Below are positions 16,630 to 24,093 of a DNA stretch of 35,242 bases, in pieces. The translations under genes and the position numbers were made by a program. Each line of letters opens with the position of its first letter. Position 1 is the first letter of the stretch. A model generated the notes under the pieces. That model had not been told where the DNA came from, did not search any database, and saw only the letters and a program-made list of their open reading frames with translations. The stretch is from positions 1 to 35,242 of the forward strand of contig JAFAZE010000107.1 of assembly GCA_019239975.1 (NCBI GenBank), given 5' to 3'. The stretch comes from Streptosporangiaceae bacterium (lineage in GTDB: Bacteria; Actinomycetota; Actinomycetes; Streptosporangiales; Streptosporangiaceae).

Positions 16630-16903
16630 CCCCGGTCAGGCTGTAGTTCTCGATAGCGAGGCCCCGGCCGCCGCTGACCAGCTCGAACCCGGCGTCGATC
16701 GAGGTGAGGTACCAGTTCCTGCTGAGCTTGCCGATGCGCTCGGTGTACCGGAAGAACGGGTTGAGCCACAGGTTGCGGAAAAACGTCCGCGGGTGAACCG
16801 CCACGAACGCGACGTAGTTCCAGTGGGTGTTGTTGTGGAACGCCCGCCACGACATCACGTCGAACGCGACGCCCTCGATGTTGACTCGCGATTGCCTCGT
16901 CAA
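16622..16903 (-). CDS. Unknown ~90-residue protein, probably a 5'-truncated remnant
   Basis: The frame encodes a well-formed aromatic-rich sequence, FDVMSWRAFHNNTHWNYVAF followed by VAVHPRTFFRNLWLNPFFRY, then WYLTSIDAGFELVSGGRGLA. It looks like the end of a larger globular protein. The only start codon is a TTG at 16903 without ribosome site, and the sequence upstream shows no continuation, so the gene has probably lost its 5' part. I do not recognise the family. Confidence 0.45.
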   Translation of the reverse strand: MTRQSRVNIEGVAFDVMSWRAFHNNTHWNYVAFVAVHPRTFFRNLWLNPFFRYTERIGKLSRNWYLTSIDAGFELVSGGRGLAIENYSLTGVR

Positions 16904-17000
16904 GAGCCGTTCGCATTACGGCGGGATCGTAAGCGCTGCTCCCTTTCCCATGGGAACCAGCGGCAAGCCAGCGGGCTGGTAGGCGAGCCGGAGGACAGCG

Positions 17001-17858
17001 CTATCGCGGGCCGCTGGTGGCCCAGCGGATGCCGCGGACCATGGCCTGGCCGGCCGGGCGGACGACCACGGCCTCGGTCACCGGCAGCCTGGGCAGGCGA
17101 AGCGGCCGGCGGGCCCAGCCGGGCAGCAGCGACACCGCGGCCGCGGCCAGCACCCCGTAGGGACCACGGGCGAGCAGCGGAAGCGGCGGGCTGAGCAGCA
17201 GGAACCGGGCGGCTTCCCGGGCCTCGGCGGTGACCGCCAGCTCGGACCGGTATTCGCCGATCCGCTCGGTGAGTTCCCGTTCGGTACGGGGCGGGTCCGG
17301 CACGCCGAGCTCGGCGCCGATCCTGGCCATGTCGGCGACGTAGCCGTCGCGCCCGGCCTGGTCGAGTGGCTGGGCGCCGAAGCGGGCGTGGGCGCGCAGG
17401 AAGCTGTCCGCTTCGGCGATGTGCACCCAGGTCAGCAGGTGCGGATCGGAGGCCGTGTACGGCCGCCCGCCGGGCGCGGTCCCGGTGACCCGCCGGTGAA
17501 TCGCGCGGACCCGCGCTATCGCCTCCCGGGCGTCGGTGGCCCGGCCGAACGTGGTGACGGCCAGGAAGTAGCTGGTCCGCTGAAGCCGTCCCCACGGGTC
17601 GCCGCGGTAGCCCGAGTGACCCGCCACCGCGGCCATGGCGAGCGGGTGCATCGACTGCAGCAGCAGAGCGCTGATCCCGCCGACGAACATCGACGCGTCA
17701 CCGTGCACCCGGCGCACCGGCCGGCCGGCCGCGAACCAGCGCTCACCCGCCTCGCCGATCCGCTGCCGGCGTGCCGGGCCCTCCGGCCCCGCGACCCGCT
17801 CGAAGATGGCCGCGCCGATACGGCTCCGAACCAACCCGGCAGCATCCAGGCCTGCCAT
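17001..17858 (-). CDS. DUF2236 (oxygenase MpaB-type) protein
   Basis: A 285-residue member of the DUF2236 family, related to the latex-clearing/MpaB heme oxygenases. Recognisable blocks are residues ~37-75 RRVHGDASMFVGGISALLLQ followed by SMHPLAMAAVAGHS, then WGRLQRTSYFLAVTTFG, and PHLLTWVHIAEADSFLRAH with the conserved His of the family. The C-terminal region has a hydrophobic patch. The ATG at 17858 is preceded 6 nt upstream by GATAAT, giving a leaderless transcript, so the 62-codon upstream extension of the frame is not used. Substrate unknown. Confidence 0.85.
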   Translation of the reverse strand: MAGLDAAGLVRSRIGAAIFERVAGPEGPARRQRIGEAGERWFAAGRPVRRVHGDASMFVGGISALLLQSMHPLAMAAVAGHSGYRGDPWGRLQRTSYFLAVTTFGRATDAREAIARVRAIHRRVTGTAPGGRPYTASDPHLLTWVHIAEADSFLRAHARFGAQPLDQAGRDGYVADMARIGAELGVPDPPRTERELTERIGEYRSELAVTAEAREAARFLLLSPPLPLLARGPYGVLAAAAVSLLPGWARRPLRLPRLPVTEAVVVRPAGQAMVRGIRWATSGPR

Positions 17859-17864
17859 TACCCC

Positions 17865-17870
17865 ATTATC
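17865..17870 (-). promoter_or_regulatory. -10 box of the DUF2236 gene (leaderless)
   Basis: GATAAT read on the minus strand, six bases before the ATG at 17858. This spacing puts the transcription start on the start codon. No convincing -35 hexamer is seen. Confidence 0.45.
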
Positions 17871-17924
17871 GCGGACATCGGCCACGCCCGGGGCGCCTGC
17901 CGCGGGCCTCATCGCAGCGTGCGC

Positions 17925-17981
17925 GGGGCCGCCGGCGCATCTGGCCCCGCCCAGTGGGGCCGCTGGCGCATCTGGCCCCGC
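17925..17981. repeat. Two tandem 26-bp repeats, each a GGGGCC/GGCCCC hairpin
   Basis: Copies at 17925-17950 and 17956-17981 differ at one base. Each begins GGGGCC and ends GGCCCC(GC), so each can form its own stem. They lie downstream of the MBL gene's stop (18094, minus strand) and upstream of the DUF2236 promoter. A double terminator for the fmdB-mtnP-MBL operon is the likeliest reading. Confidence 0.55.
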
Positions 17982-18093
17982 GTTGGGTAAAGTCCCGGCC
18001 CACGGGGCCAGGCCGGGACTCCACGCGCGAGGAACGGGCATCACAACGGGAAGCGCCGCCGGTTCCCGGCTCGTTACACGCCGCGGGCGGCGG

Positions 18094-18696
18094 CTAGCGG
18101 GGGGTGTGCGGGCCAGGGCGGAACGCCGCGCCGTGCCCCGGCACGATCACGGTCGCTACCGACAGCAGGAGTTCCCGGCTGGCGTGCAGCGCCGCGCCGT
18201 CCGAGGCGAGCGGGTCCTCGGCGGGCCCCTCGGCGCCCCACCAGGCGTGCGTGCAGGCGTACACCCCGTCGCGCGCGGCGGCCACCGTCGAGATGTCCTC
18301 CCGGGTGTGCCCGGGTGTGCGCACCAGCCGCACCGACGGGCTCAGCAGCACGCCGTCGGCGTCACGGTCGATCCACCGGTCATCCACGTACACCGCCCAG
18401 TGATCGTGTATCCGCGCGGCGGGGAACAGGGCGGCGTTGACCGTGTGATCGGGATGATGGTGACTGAACACGACGTCCGTCACATCCTCCGGGCCGGGCC
18501 CGTGCGACGCGAGCGCGGACAGCAGCGCGGCGCGGGAGGCGACCATCCCGGGATCGACGACGATCACGGCGCCCTCGTCGAGGATGAGGGTCACGGTGCC
18601 GGCCACCCGCTCGTCGTCGCCGTCCAGCCCGGCGTAGCCAGCCTGCAGCACGTGGACCTCGGCCGACCGGCCCGCCGGGATCAGGACCTCGCTCAC
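18094..18696 (-). CDS. Metallo-beta-lactamase-fold hydrolase
   Basis: A 200-residue MBL-fold hydrolase. The metal motif H-x-H-x-D-H is present in VVFSHHHPDHTVNAALF, followed by LVRTPGHTREDIS (second metal His) and VIVPGHGAAF (third). IVVDPGM is the usual beta-hairpin. The GTG at 18696 comes one base after the stop of the phosphorylase gene, without its own ribosome site, implying coupled translation; the longer upstream frame is antisense/other-frame to that gene. Substrate unknown. Confidence 0.82.
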   Translation of the reverse strand: MSEVLIPAGRSAEVHVLQAGYAGLDGDDERVAGTVTLILDEGAVIVVDPGMVASRAALLSALASHGPGPEDVTDVVFSHHHPDHTVNAALFPAARIHDHWAVYVDDRWIDRDADGVLLSPSVRLVRTPGHTREDISTVAAARDGVYACTHAWWGAEGPAEDPLASDGAALHASRELLLSVATVIVPGHGAAFRPGPHTPR

Positions 18697-18697
18697 G

Positions 18698-19504
18698 TCA
18701 GGGCAGGTCGAAGGGGAGGCGGATGCCGTCGAGGGCGTGCGCGCACAGGTCGTCCTCGCGCTCGGCGGGCAGCGCGGCGATGATCTTCGCGACCAGGTCG
18801 CGCAGCCTCGCGACGTTCGCGCCGAACACCTCGAAGACCTCGGCCTGCGTGACGCCCTCCCCCTCGTCGACGCCCGCGTCGGTGTCGGTGACCAGGGCGA
18901 GCGGCGTGTAGCACAGCGCGAGCTCACGGGCCAGGACCGCCTCGGGGTGACCGGTCATCCCGACAAGCGTCCAGCCCTGGGCGGCGAACCACAGCGATTC
19001 GGCCCGGGTGGAGAACCGCGGCCCCTCGATGACGACCAGCGTCCCCGACCCGGCCGGAACCCAGCCGAATTCACCCGCGGCCGCGAGGACGCTCGCCCGC
19101 CCCGCCGGGCAGTACGGGTCGGCGAACGGCACGTGCACCGCGTAGGAGTCGTAGTACGTCTGCACGCGGTTCCTGGTGCGGTCCACCAGCTGGTCGGGCA
19201 CGACGAGCGTGCCGGGCCCGTAGGACGGGGTCAGCGAGCCGACGGCGCTCGGCGCGACGATACGCCGCACCCCCAGCGAGCGAAGCGCCCACATGTTCGC
19301 CCGGTACGGGATCTTGTGCGGCGGGAACCTGTGGTCACGGCCGTGGCGCGGCAGGAAGGCGACCCGCCGGCCGGACACCTCCCCGACGGCGATCGGGTCG
19401 CTCGGCTCACCGAACGGGGTCTCGGCCTTCACTTCCTCGGCGTCGGCGAGGAACTCGTAGAAGCCGGAGCCCCCGATGACCCCGATATCCGCGACGGCGG
19501 CCAT
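18698..19504 (-). CDS. mtnP: S-methyl-5'-thioadenosine phosphorylase-type enzyme (MtnP/PNP family)
   Basis: A 268-residue nucleoside phosphorylase of the MTAP/PNP superfamily: phosphorolysis of a purine nucleoside, in the methionine or purine salvage pathway. Signatures are IGVIGGSGFYEF at the N-terminus (phosphate loop), FLPRHGRDHRFPPHKIPYRA, SLTPSYGPGTLVVPDQLVDR, VIEGPRFSTRAESLWF and MTGHPEAVLARELALCYTPL followed by ALVTDTDAG. The MTGHPE and TDTDAG forms differ from human MTAP (MTTVPE, TDYDCW), so inosine- or methylthioinosine-type substrates are possible. The ATG at 19504 is 4 bp after the FmdB-family stop, so the two form an operon. Confidence 0.88.
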   Translation of the reverse strand: MAAVADIGVIGGSGFYEFLADAEEVKAETPFGEPSDPIAVGEVSGRRVAFLPRHGRDHRFPPHKIPYRANMWALRSLGVRRIVAPSAVGSLTPSYGPGTLVVPDQLVDRTRNRVQTYYDSYAVHVPFADPYCPAGRASVLAAAGEFGWVPAGSGTLVVIEGPRFSTRAESLWFAAQGWTLVGMTGHPEAVLARELALCYTPLALVTDTDAGVDEGEGVTQAEVFEVFGANVARLRDLVAKIIAALPAEREDDLCAHALDGIRLPFDLP

Positions 19505-19508
19505 GCGC

Positions 19509-19898
19509 TCAGGCGGCCTTCTCAGGGGTGCGCTTGCCACCCGGCGAGGAACCCGCCTTGCCGGGCGCGGAGCCGTTCGCCGGGGAGCCCGGGGACGCCT
19601 TGGCGGAATCGGAGGAGCCGGAAGTCGAAGCCGCGTCCGTTCCCGATGACTTCTTTTCTCCGCCGGAACCGGAGTCCTGGCCCGCAGCCGGGCCCGCGGC
19701 CGACGCCGGAGCGGGCGAGCCGTTGCGGCTGTCGGTGCGGTAGAAACCCGATCCCTTGAAAACGATGCCCACCGGGGAGAAGACCTTGCGGAGCCTGCCG
19801 CCGCAGGCCTCATGCTGCGTCAGCGGGGCGTCGGTGAACTTCTGCACCGCCTCGATCTCGCCGCCGCATTCGGTGCACCGGTACTGGTAAGTGGGCAC
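19509..19898 (-). CDS. FmdB-family zinc-ribbon protein, Ruc-like redox chaperone
   Basis: A 129-residue protein: an FmdB-type zinc ribbon (MPTYQYRCTECGGEIEAVQK...) followed by the conserved VFSPVGIVFKGSGFYRTDSR block and a ~70-residue low-complexity Ser/Gly/Ala/Lys tail. This architecture and the gene order match M. tuberculosis Rv0991c (Ruc), which as I recall is a redox-regulated chaperone under HrcA control. Here the ribbon is CxxC (8, 11) plus HxxC (29, 32), i.e. one of the expected four Cys is His. That could still bind zinc but would change redox switching. GGGAGGAAA lies 8 nt before the ATG at 19898. A CIRCE-like site lies 36 bp further upstream. Confidence 0.85.
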   Translation of the reverse strand: MPTYQYRCTECGGEIEAVQKFTDAPLTQHEACGGRLRKVFSPVGIVFKGSGFYRTDSRNGSPAPASAAGPAAGQDSGSGGEKKSSGTDAASTSGSSDSAKASPGSPANGSAPGKAGSSPGGKRTPEKAA

Positions 19899-19934
19899 GG
19901 TTTCCTCCCGAGCGAACCCAATCAGTGGATCAGA

Positions 19935-19961
19935 TTAGCACTCGCTAGCACTGACTGCTAA
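19935..19961. promoter_or_regulatory. CIRCE-like HrcA operator
   Basis: TTAGCACTC (19935-19943), 9-bp spacer, GACTGCTAA (19953-19961). The CIRCE consensus is TTAGCACTC-N9-GAGTGCTAA, so only one base of 18 differs. On the minus strand it sits 36 bp before the FmdB/Ruc start codon, next to a TAATCT -10 candidate. It overlaps the last codons of the 5-FCL gene. Heat-shock control of the fmdB-mtnP operon by HrcA follows by analogy with the mycobacterial gene. Confidence 0.8.
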
Positions 19962-20588
19962 GCATAACCGGGAGGGCGGTCCGCTGATTCCTGGCAGCCG
20001 GGTGACACCGTACGCCGGGCGCGCGACGGCGCTGACCGGGCGGTCATGCTGCTGCGCCGGCACCCGGTCGAGGAGCTCGCCGTCGTACAGCAGCGCGATG
20101 ACCGGCACCTGGCCGCCCACCCGCGCCAGCGCGCGGTCATAGCAGCCGCCGCCACGGCCGAGGCGGTTGCCGGCCACGTCCACCGCGAGCGCGGGCACGA
20201 GCACCATGCCGGCGCGGGCCACCGCGCCGGCGCCGCGCGGTGGCTCCGAGGGGTGCAGCAGCCCGCGCGGCCCGGGCACCATCGAATCCGGTCCCTCGTA
20301 GGAGGCCCAGTCGAGCTCGCCGTCCGGGCGCAGCAGCGGCAGCAGCACGTAGGTCCCGCGCTTCCACAGCGCGTAGACGAGGCCACGGGTCTCCGGCTCG
20401 GTGCCGACCGAAAAGTACGCGGCGACCGTGCCGGCCGTTCCGGCCTCGGGCAGCCCGAGAACGGCGTCCCGCAGCAGCCGGCCCGCGGCCGCGCGCTCGG
20501 CGGCGCTCAGGCCCGCGCGCGCGGCGAGCAGCCGGGACCGCAGCGCGCGTTTCGCCGCCGGGCCGCCGGGCAGGGGCATGTCGTTCAC
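19935..20588 (-). CDS. 5-formyltetrahydrofolate cyclo-ligase family protein
   Basis: A 217-residue member of the 5-FCL (MTHFS) family, which converts 5-formyl-THF to 5,10-methenyl-THF with ATP. Motifs include KRALRSRLLAAR at the N-terminus, AAYFSVGTEPETRGLV, VLLPLLRPDGELDWASY, GLLHPSEP, and the hallmark VDVAGNRLGRGGGCYDRALA near residue 138-157. GGGAG lies 4 nt before the GTG at 20588; an ATG three codons later is an alternative. The stop overlaps the CIRCE-like site. It is divergent from galU, the arrangement I recall for Rv0992c/Rv0993. Confidence 0.88.
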   Translation of the reverse strand: MNDMPLPGGPAAKRALRSRLLAARAGLSAAERAAAGRLLRDAVLGLPEAGTAGTVAAYFSVGTEPETRGLVYALWKRGTYVLLPLLRPDGELDWASYEGPDSMVPGPRGLLHPSEPPRGAGAVARAGMVLVPALAVDVAGNRLGRGGGCYDRALARVGGQVPVIALLYDGELLDRVPAQQHDRPVSAVARPAYGVTRLPGISGPPSRLCLAVSASEC

Positions 20589-20654
20589 GTCACTCCCGCG
20601 ATGTCGTTAGGGTGAGGTGTACCACCCGGGGGAACGCCCCCGGGACGCCAGCAT

Positions 20655-20660
20655 TAGGGT
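20655..20660 (+). promoter_or_regulatory. -10 box of galU (leaderless)
   Basis: TAGGGT (TANNNT form), seven bases before the ATG at 20668, so transcription may start at the start codon. The only Shine-Dalgarno-like GGAG (20663-20666) is a single base from the ATG and unlikely to function. Confidence 0.4.
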
Positions 20661-20667
20661 CTGGAGC

Positions 20668-21558
20668 ATGGTCGATACCGCGAACGCAGTGACCAAGGCC
20701 GTCGTGCCCGCCGCGGGACTGGGAACGAGGTTCCTGCCCGCGACCAAGGCGACGCCCAAGGAGATGCTGCCCGTTGTCGACAAGCCCGCCATCCAGTATG
20801 TCGTCGAAGAGGCGGTGGCGGCGGGTCTCGACGACGTGCTGCTCATCACGGGGCGGAGCAAGGTCTCCATCGAGAACCACTTCGACCGGGCGTACGAGCT
20901 CGAGGAAGCGCTGACCGCCAAGGAGGACTGGGACAAGCTCGCCGAGGTCAGGGCCTCCAGTGAGCTCGCGACCGTGCACTACGTGCGGCAGGGCGATCCC
21001 AAGGGCCTCGGCCACGCGGTGCTGTGCTCCGCGCAGCACGTCGGCGACGAGCCGTTCGCCGTGCTGCTCGGCGACGACCTGATCGACGTGCGGGATCCGC
21101 TGCTCACCCAGATGATCGACGTCAGGCAGCGGTACGGCGGCAGCGTGGTCGCGCTGATGGAGGTCGACCCCGAAGAGGTGGCCCTGTACGGCTGCGCCGC
21201 CATCTCGCCGACAAACGAAGACGACGTGGTCACCGTCACCGACCTGGTGGAGAAGCCGGTGCCGGGCTCGGCGCCAAGCCGCTGGATCATCATCGGCCGG
21301 TACGTGTGCGATCCCGCCGTGTACGGGATACTGCGTGAGACCCCGCCCGGGCGGGGCGGCGAGATCCAGCTGACCGACGCCCTCAAGGTCCTCGCACGGC
21401 AGGGCGAAGTGCGCGGCGTCCTGTTCCACGGCCGCCGTTACGACACCGGCAACAAGCTGGACTACCTGCGCACCATGGTGCAGTTCGCGTGCGAGCGCCC
21501 GGACCTGGCCAGCGAGTTCATCCCGTGGCTGCGCAAGTACCTGGACGGGATTGCGTGA
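20668..21558 (+). CDS. galU: UTP-glucose-1-phosphate uridylyltransferase GalU
   Basis: A 296-residue nucleotidyltransferase making UDP-glucose from UTP and glucose-1-phosphate, for cell-envelope glycans. The N-terminal GxGTRxxPxTK signature is present as VVPAAGLGTRFLPATKATPK, followed by EMLPVVDKPAIQYVVEEAV, GDDLIDV, and the typical C-terminal region GRYVCDPAVYGIL, GGEIQLTDALK and YDTGNKLDYLRTMVQFACER. Length is normal for the bacterial family. The start ATG 20668 (MVDTANAVTKAVV) is preferred to the in-frame upstream ATG at 20617, which lies in the promoter region. The stop overlaps the moeA/glp start (GTGA), so both are in one operon. Confidence 0.95.
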   Translation: MVDTANAVTKAVVPAAGLGTRFLPATKATPKEMLPVVDKPAIQYVVEEAVAAGLDDVLLITGRSKVSIENHFDRAYELEEALTAKEDWDKLAEVRASSELATVHYVRQGDPKGLGHAVLCSAQHVGDEPFAVLLGDDLIDVRDPLLTQMIDVRQRYGGSVVALMEVDPEEVALYGCAAISPTNEDDVVTVTDLVEKPVPGSAPSRWIIIGRYVCDPAVYGILRETPPGRGGEIQLTDALKVLARQGEVRGVLFHGRRYDTGNKLDYLRTMVQFACERPDLASEFIPWLRKYLDGIA

Positions 21559-22826
21559 CCGAGGCCGCCGCCGCGGACACCGGCATCACCGATGCCGCCC
21601 TGACCCCGGTCGACGTGCACCTTGCCGCGATCCTCGACGCGATCAGGCCGCTCGCGCCCGCCGCGCTCCCGCTGGCCGAGGCCGGCGGATGCGTGCTCGC
21701 CGAGGACATCACCGCCCGGGTGGCGCTGCCCTCCTTCGACAACTCGGCCATGGACGGCTATGCGGTCCGCGCCGCGGACGTCGCTTCGGCCACCGAACGA
21801 GCGCCGGTCACCCTCCCGGTCACCGGCGAGGTCACGGCGGGTGACCCCGGCGCCTACGCGCTCGTCCCGGGAACCGCCCTCCGGATCACGACCGGCGCCC
21901 AGCTGCCGTCCGGCGCGGACGCCGTGGTGCCGGTCGAATGGACCGACGGCGGCGCCGCGCGCGTGGCGATCAGGCAGGCGCCGCGCGAAGGCAACGCGAT
22001 CCGGCTGGCGGGCGGCGACGCCCGCGAGGGCGAGACGCTGCTCGAGCGGGGCACCCGGCTGCGGCCGATGCAGATCGCGGTCGCCGCGGCGGCGGGGCGG
22101 GACCGGGTCCTGGTCCGGCCGCGGCCCCGGGTCGTGGTGCTGTCCACCGGCAACGAGCTGGCCGAGCCGGGAACGCCGCTGGTTCCCGGCCGGATCTGGG
22201 ATTCCAACAGCTACATGATCGCCGCCGCCGCCCGCGAGGCGGGCTGCGCCGCCTGCCGGCACGCGATCGTTCCCGACGATCCCGCCGGGGTGCTGCCCGC
22301 GCTGGAGGACCAGCTGACACGCGCCGACCTGCTGGTCACCACCGGCGGCGTCAGCATGGGCGGCGAGCACGACGTGGTCAAGGCCGCGCTGCGGCGGCTC
22401 GGCACGGTGACCTTCCGCAAGGTCGCGATGCAGCCGGGGATGCCGCAGGGCTTCGGCACGGTCGGCGAGGACCGGACCCCGCTCTTCACGCTGCCCGGAA
22501 ACCCGGTCAGCGCGTACGTGTCGTTCCAGCTCTTCGTCCGGCCCGCCATCGGCGCGCTGCAGGGCGACCGCGCGCTGCGGCTGCCCGTGGTGCGGGCGGC
22601 GCTGACCGCGGGGGTGCGCTCGCCCGCGGGCAGGCGGTCGTTCCTGCGCGGCGTCCTCGGCAACGGCACCGGCGCTGACGGCCGCCGTCGCGTGACCCCG
22701 CTCAGCGGGCAGGGCTCACACCAGATCGCGGCGCTCGGCAGGGCCGACGCCCTGATCGTCGTCCCCGAACGGGCCGCACAGCTCAGCGAGGGCGACGAGG
22801 TGGATGTGCTTGTGTTGCCCGCCTGA
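21555..22826 (+). CDS. moeA: MoeA/Glp: molybdopterin molybdenumtransferase-like, gephyrin-like protein
   Basis: A 423-residue MoeA family protein: PSFDNSAMDGYAVRAAD, ITTGAQLPSGADAVVPVEW, VVVLSTGNELAEPGTPLVPG, TTGGVSMGGEHDVVKAALRR and LPGNPVSAYVSFQLF are all present. MoeA inserts molybdate into adenylylated molybdopterin. In Corynebacterium the gene at this position encodes Glp, a gephyrin-like protein that binds FtsZ and the membrane receptor GlpR; a galU-glp-rimJ-glpR order is shared here. Whether this copy retains catalysis, divisome function, or both is undecided. The GTG at 21555 overlaps the galU stop by four bases and fixes the start. Confidence 0.92.
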   Translation: MTEAAAADTGITDAALTPVDVHLAAILDAIRPLAPAALPLAEAGGCVLAEDITARVALPSFDNSAMDGYAVRAADVASATERAPVTLPVTGEVTAGDPGAYALVPGTALRITTGAQLPSGADAVVPVEWTDGGAARVAIRQAPREGNAIRLAGGDAREGETLLERGTRLRPMQIAVAAAAGRDRVLVRPRPRVVVLSTGNELAEPGTPLVPGRIWDSNSYMIAAAAREAGCAACRHAIVPDDPAGVLPALEDQLTRADLLVTTGGVSMGGEHDVVKAALRRLGTVTFRKVAMQPGMPQGFGTVGEDRTPLFTLPGNPVSAYVSFQLFVRPAIGALQGDRALRLPVVRAALTAGVRSPAGRRSFLRGVLGNGTGADGRRRVTPLSGQGSHQIAALGRADALIVVPERAAQLSEGDEVDVLVLPA

Positions 22827-22866
22827 CTCGCGGCGAGCCCCGGCGCTTCGCTGGGAACACGCAAAG

Positions 22867-22872
22867 TAGTCT
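22867..22872 (+). promoter_or_regulatory. -10 box of moaC (leaderless)
   Basis: TAGTCT (TANNNT), six bases before the ATG at 22879. There is no Shine-Dalgarno sequence, so a leaderless mRNA starting at the ATG fits. A 52-bp gap separates this from moeA. Confidence 0.4.
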
Positions 22873-22878
22873 TTCCTC

Positions 22879-23367
22879 ATGAGCGACGCTGCTCCCCCGA
22901 GGCCGCTGACCCACCTGGATGAGGCCGGCAAGGCGCGGATGGTTGATGTGTCCCGGAAGGATGTGACGGCGCGTTCCGCGCGGGCGTCGGGGCGGGTGCT
23001 TCTGTCACCGGCGGCGGTCGCCGCGCTGCGCAGCGGCCAGGTGCCGAAGGGTGACGCGCTCGCCGTCGCGCGCATCGCCGGGATTCAGGGTGCCAAACGA
23101 ACGCCGGATCTCATCCCGCTCTGTCACCCCATCGGGCTGCACGGCGTCACCGTGGACCTGACCGTCGAGGATTCCGGCGTCGCGATCGCGGCGGAGGCGC
23201 GCACCGCGGACCGCACCGGGGTGGAGATGGAGGCCCTGACCGCGGTCGGCGTCGCGGGCCTGGCGCTGATCGACATGATCAAGTCGGTCGACCGTGCCGC
23301 CGTGATCACCGACATCCGCCTGGAGTCGAAGGACGGCGGCAAGTCCGGCTCGTGGCGGCGGCCATGA
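22879..23367 (+). CDS. moaC: Cyclic pyranopterin monophosphate synthase MoaC
   Basis: A 162-residue MoaC, which with MoaA makes cyclic pyranopterin monophosphate in molybdenum-cofactor synthesis. Signatures are MVDVSRKDVTARSARASGRV, KGDALAVARIAGIQGAKRTP, the active-site LIPLCHPIGLHGV, ADRTGVEMEALTAVGVAGLA and LIDMIKSVDRAAVI, close to full family length. The stop overlaps the following start as ATGA. moaA is not in the window. Confidence 0.95.
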   Translation: MSDAAPPRPLTHLDEAGKARMVDVSRKDVTARSARASGRVLLSPAAVAALRSGQVPKGDALAVARIAGIQGAKRTPDLIPLCHPIGLHGVTVDLTVEDSGVAIAAEARTADRTGVEMEALTAVGVAGLALIDMIKSVDRAAVITDIRLESKDGGKSGSWRRP

Positions 23368-24041
23368 TCAGGGCGCTGGCGGTCACGGTCTCCAACCGGG
23401 CGGCGACCGGCGTCTACGAGGACCGCTCCGGGCCGGTGCTCGTCGAGCTGCTGCGCGCCGCCGGGTGCGACGTCGTGGACGGCCCGCTGGTCATCCCGGA
23501 CGGCGAGGCGGTCGAGCAGGTGCTCCGCGACTCGGTGACCGCCGGGTACGACGTCGCGGTCACCACGGGCGGCACCGGGCTGACGCCCGGGGACATGACG
23601 CCCGAGATGACCCGCCGGGTGATCGACCGGGAGATCCCGGGAATACCGGAGGCGCTGCGGGCCGCCGGGGCGGCGGCCGGAGTGCCTTCGGCGATCCTGT
23701 CCAGGGGGCTGGCCGGCGTGGCGAACCGCACGCTGATCGTCAACCTCCCCGGTTCGACGGGGGGCGTGCGGGACGGCATGAACATGCTGCGCCCGGTGCT
23801 GATCCACGCGGTGGACCAGATCCGCGGCGGCGACCACCCGCGGGCCGGGGACCAGGCGCGGGACCATGCCGCCGGCCCTGCCCACGAGGAGCCCGGGGTC
23901 CGGGGCGCGCACCCTTCGCCGCCGCTGGGCGAGCGCGGCGGACCCGCCGGCGCCGGCGGCGCTGGCGGCGCTGGCGGCGCTGGCGGCGCCGGCGGCGGGG
24001 CGAACGGCGGAGAAGCGGATCGTCCGGCTGAGATCGCGTAG
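23364..24041 (+). CDS. MogA/MoaB-family molybdopterin protein with Gly/Ala repeat tail
   Basis: The first ~155 residues are a MogA/MoaB domain: IRALAVTVSNRAATGVYEDR SGP, VAVTTGGTGLTPGDMTPEMT, IPEALRAAG, LSRGLAGVANRTLIVNLPGS and TGGVRDGMNML. It adenylylates or binds molybdopterin. The C-terminal ~70 residues are a low-complexity extension ending in repeated Gly-Gly-Ala units encoded by tandem GGCGGCGCT copies (about 23955-23999). The ATG at 23364 overlaps the moaC stop (ATGA), favouring it over GTG 23352. Confidence 0.9.
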   Translation: MIRALAVTVSNRAATGVYEDRSGPVLVELLRAAGCDVVDGPLVIPDGEAVEQVLRDSVTAGYDVAVTTGGTGLTPGDMTPEMTRRVIDREIPGIPEALRAAGAAAGVPSAILSRGLAGVANRTLIVNLPGSTGGVRDGMNMLRPVLIHAVDQIRGGDHPRAGDQARDHAAGPAHEEPGVRGAHPSPPLGERGGPAGAGGAGGAGGAGGAGGGANGGEADRPAEIA

Positions 24042-24093
24042 CGTCAGCTTGGATCGCGTAGAATCTGGCGGGCCGCAGGGGAATGATTGATCT

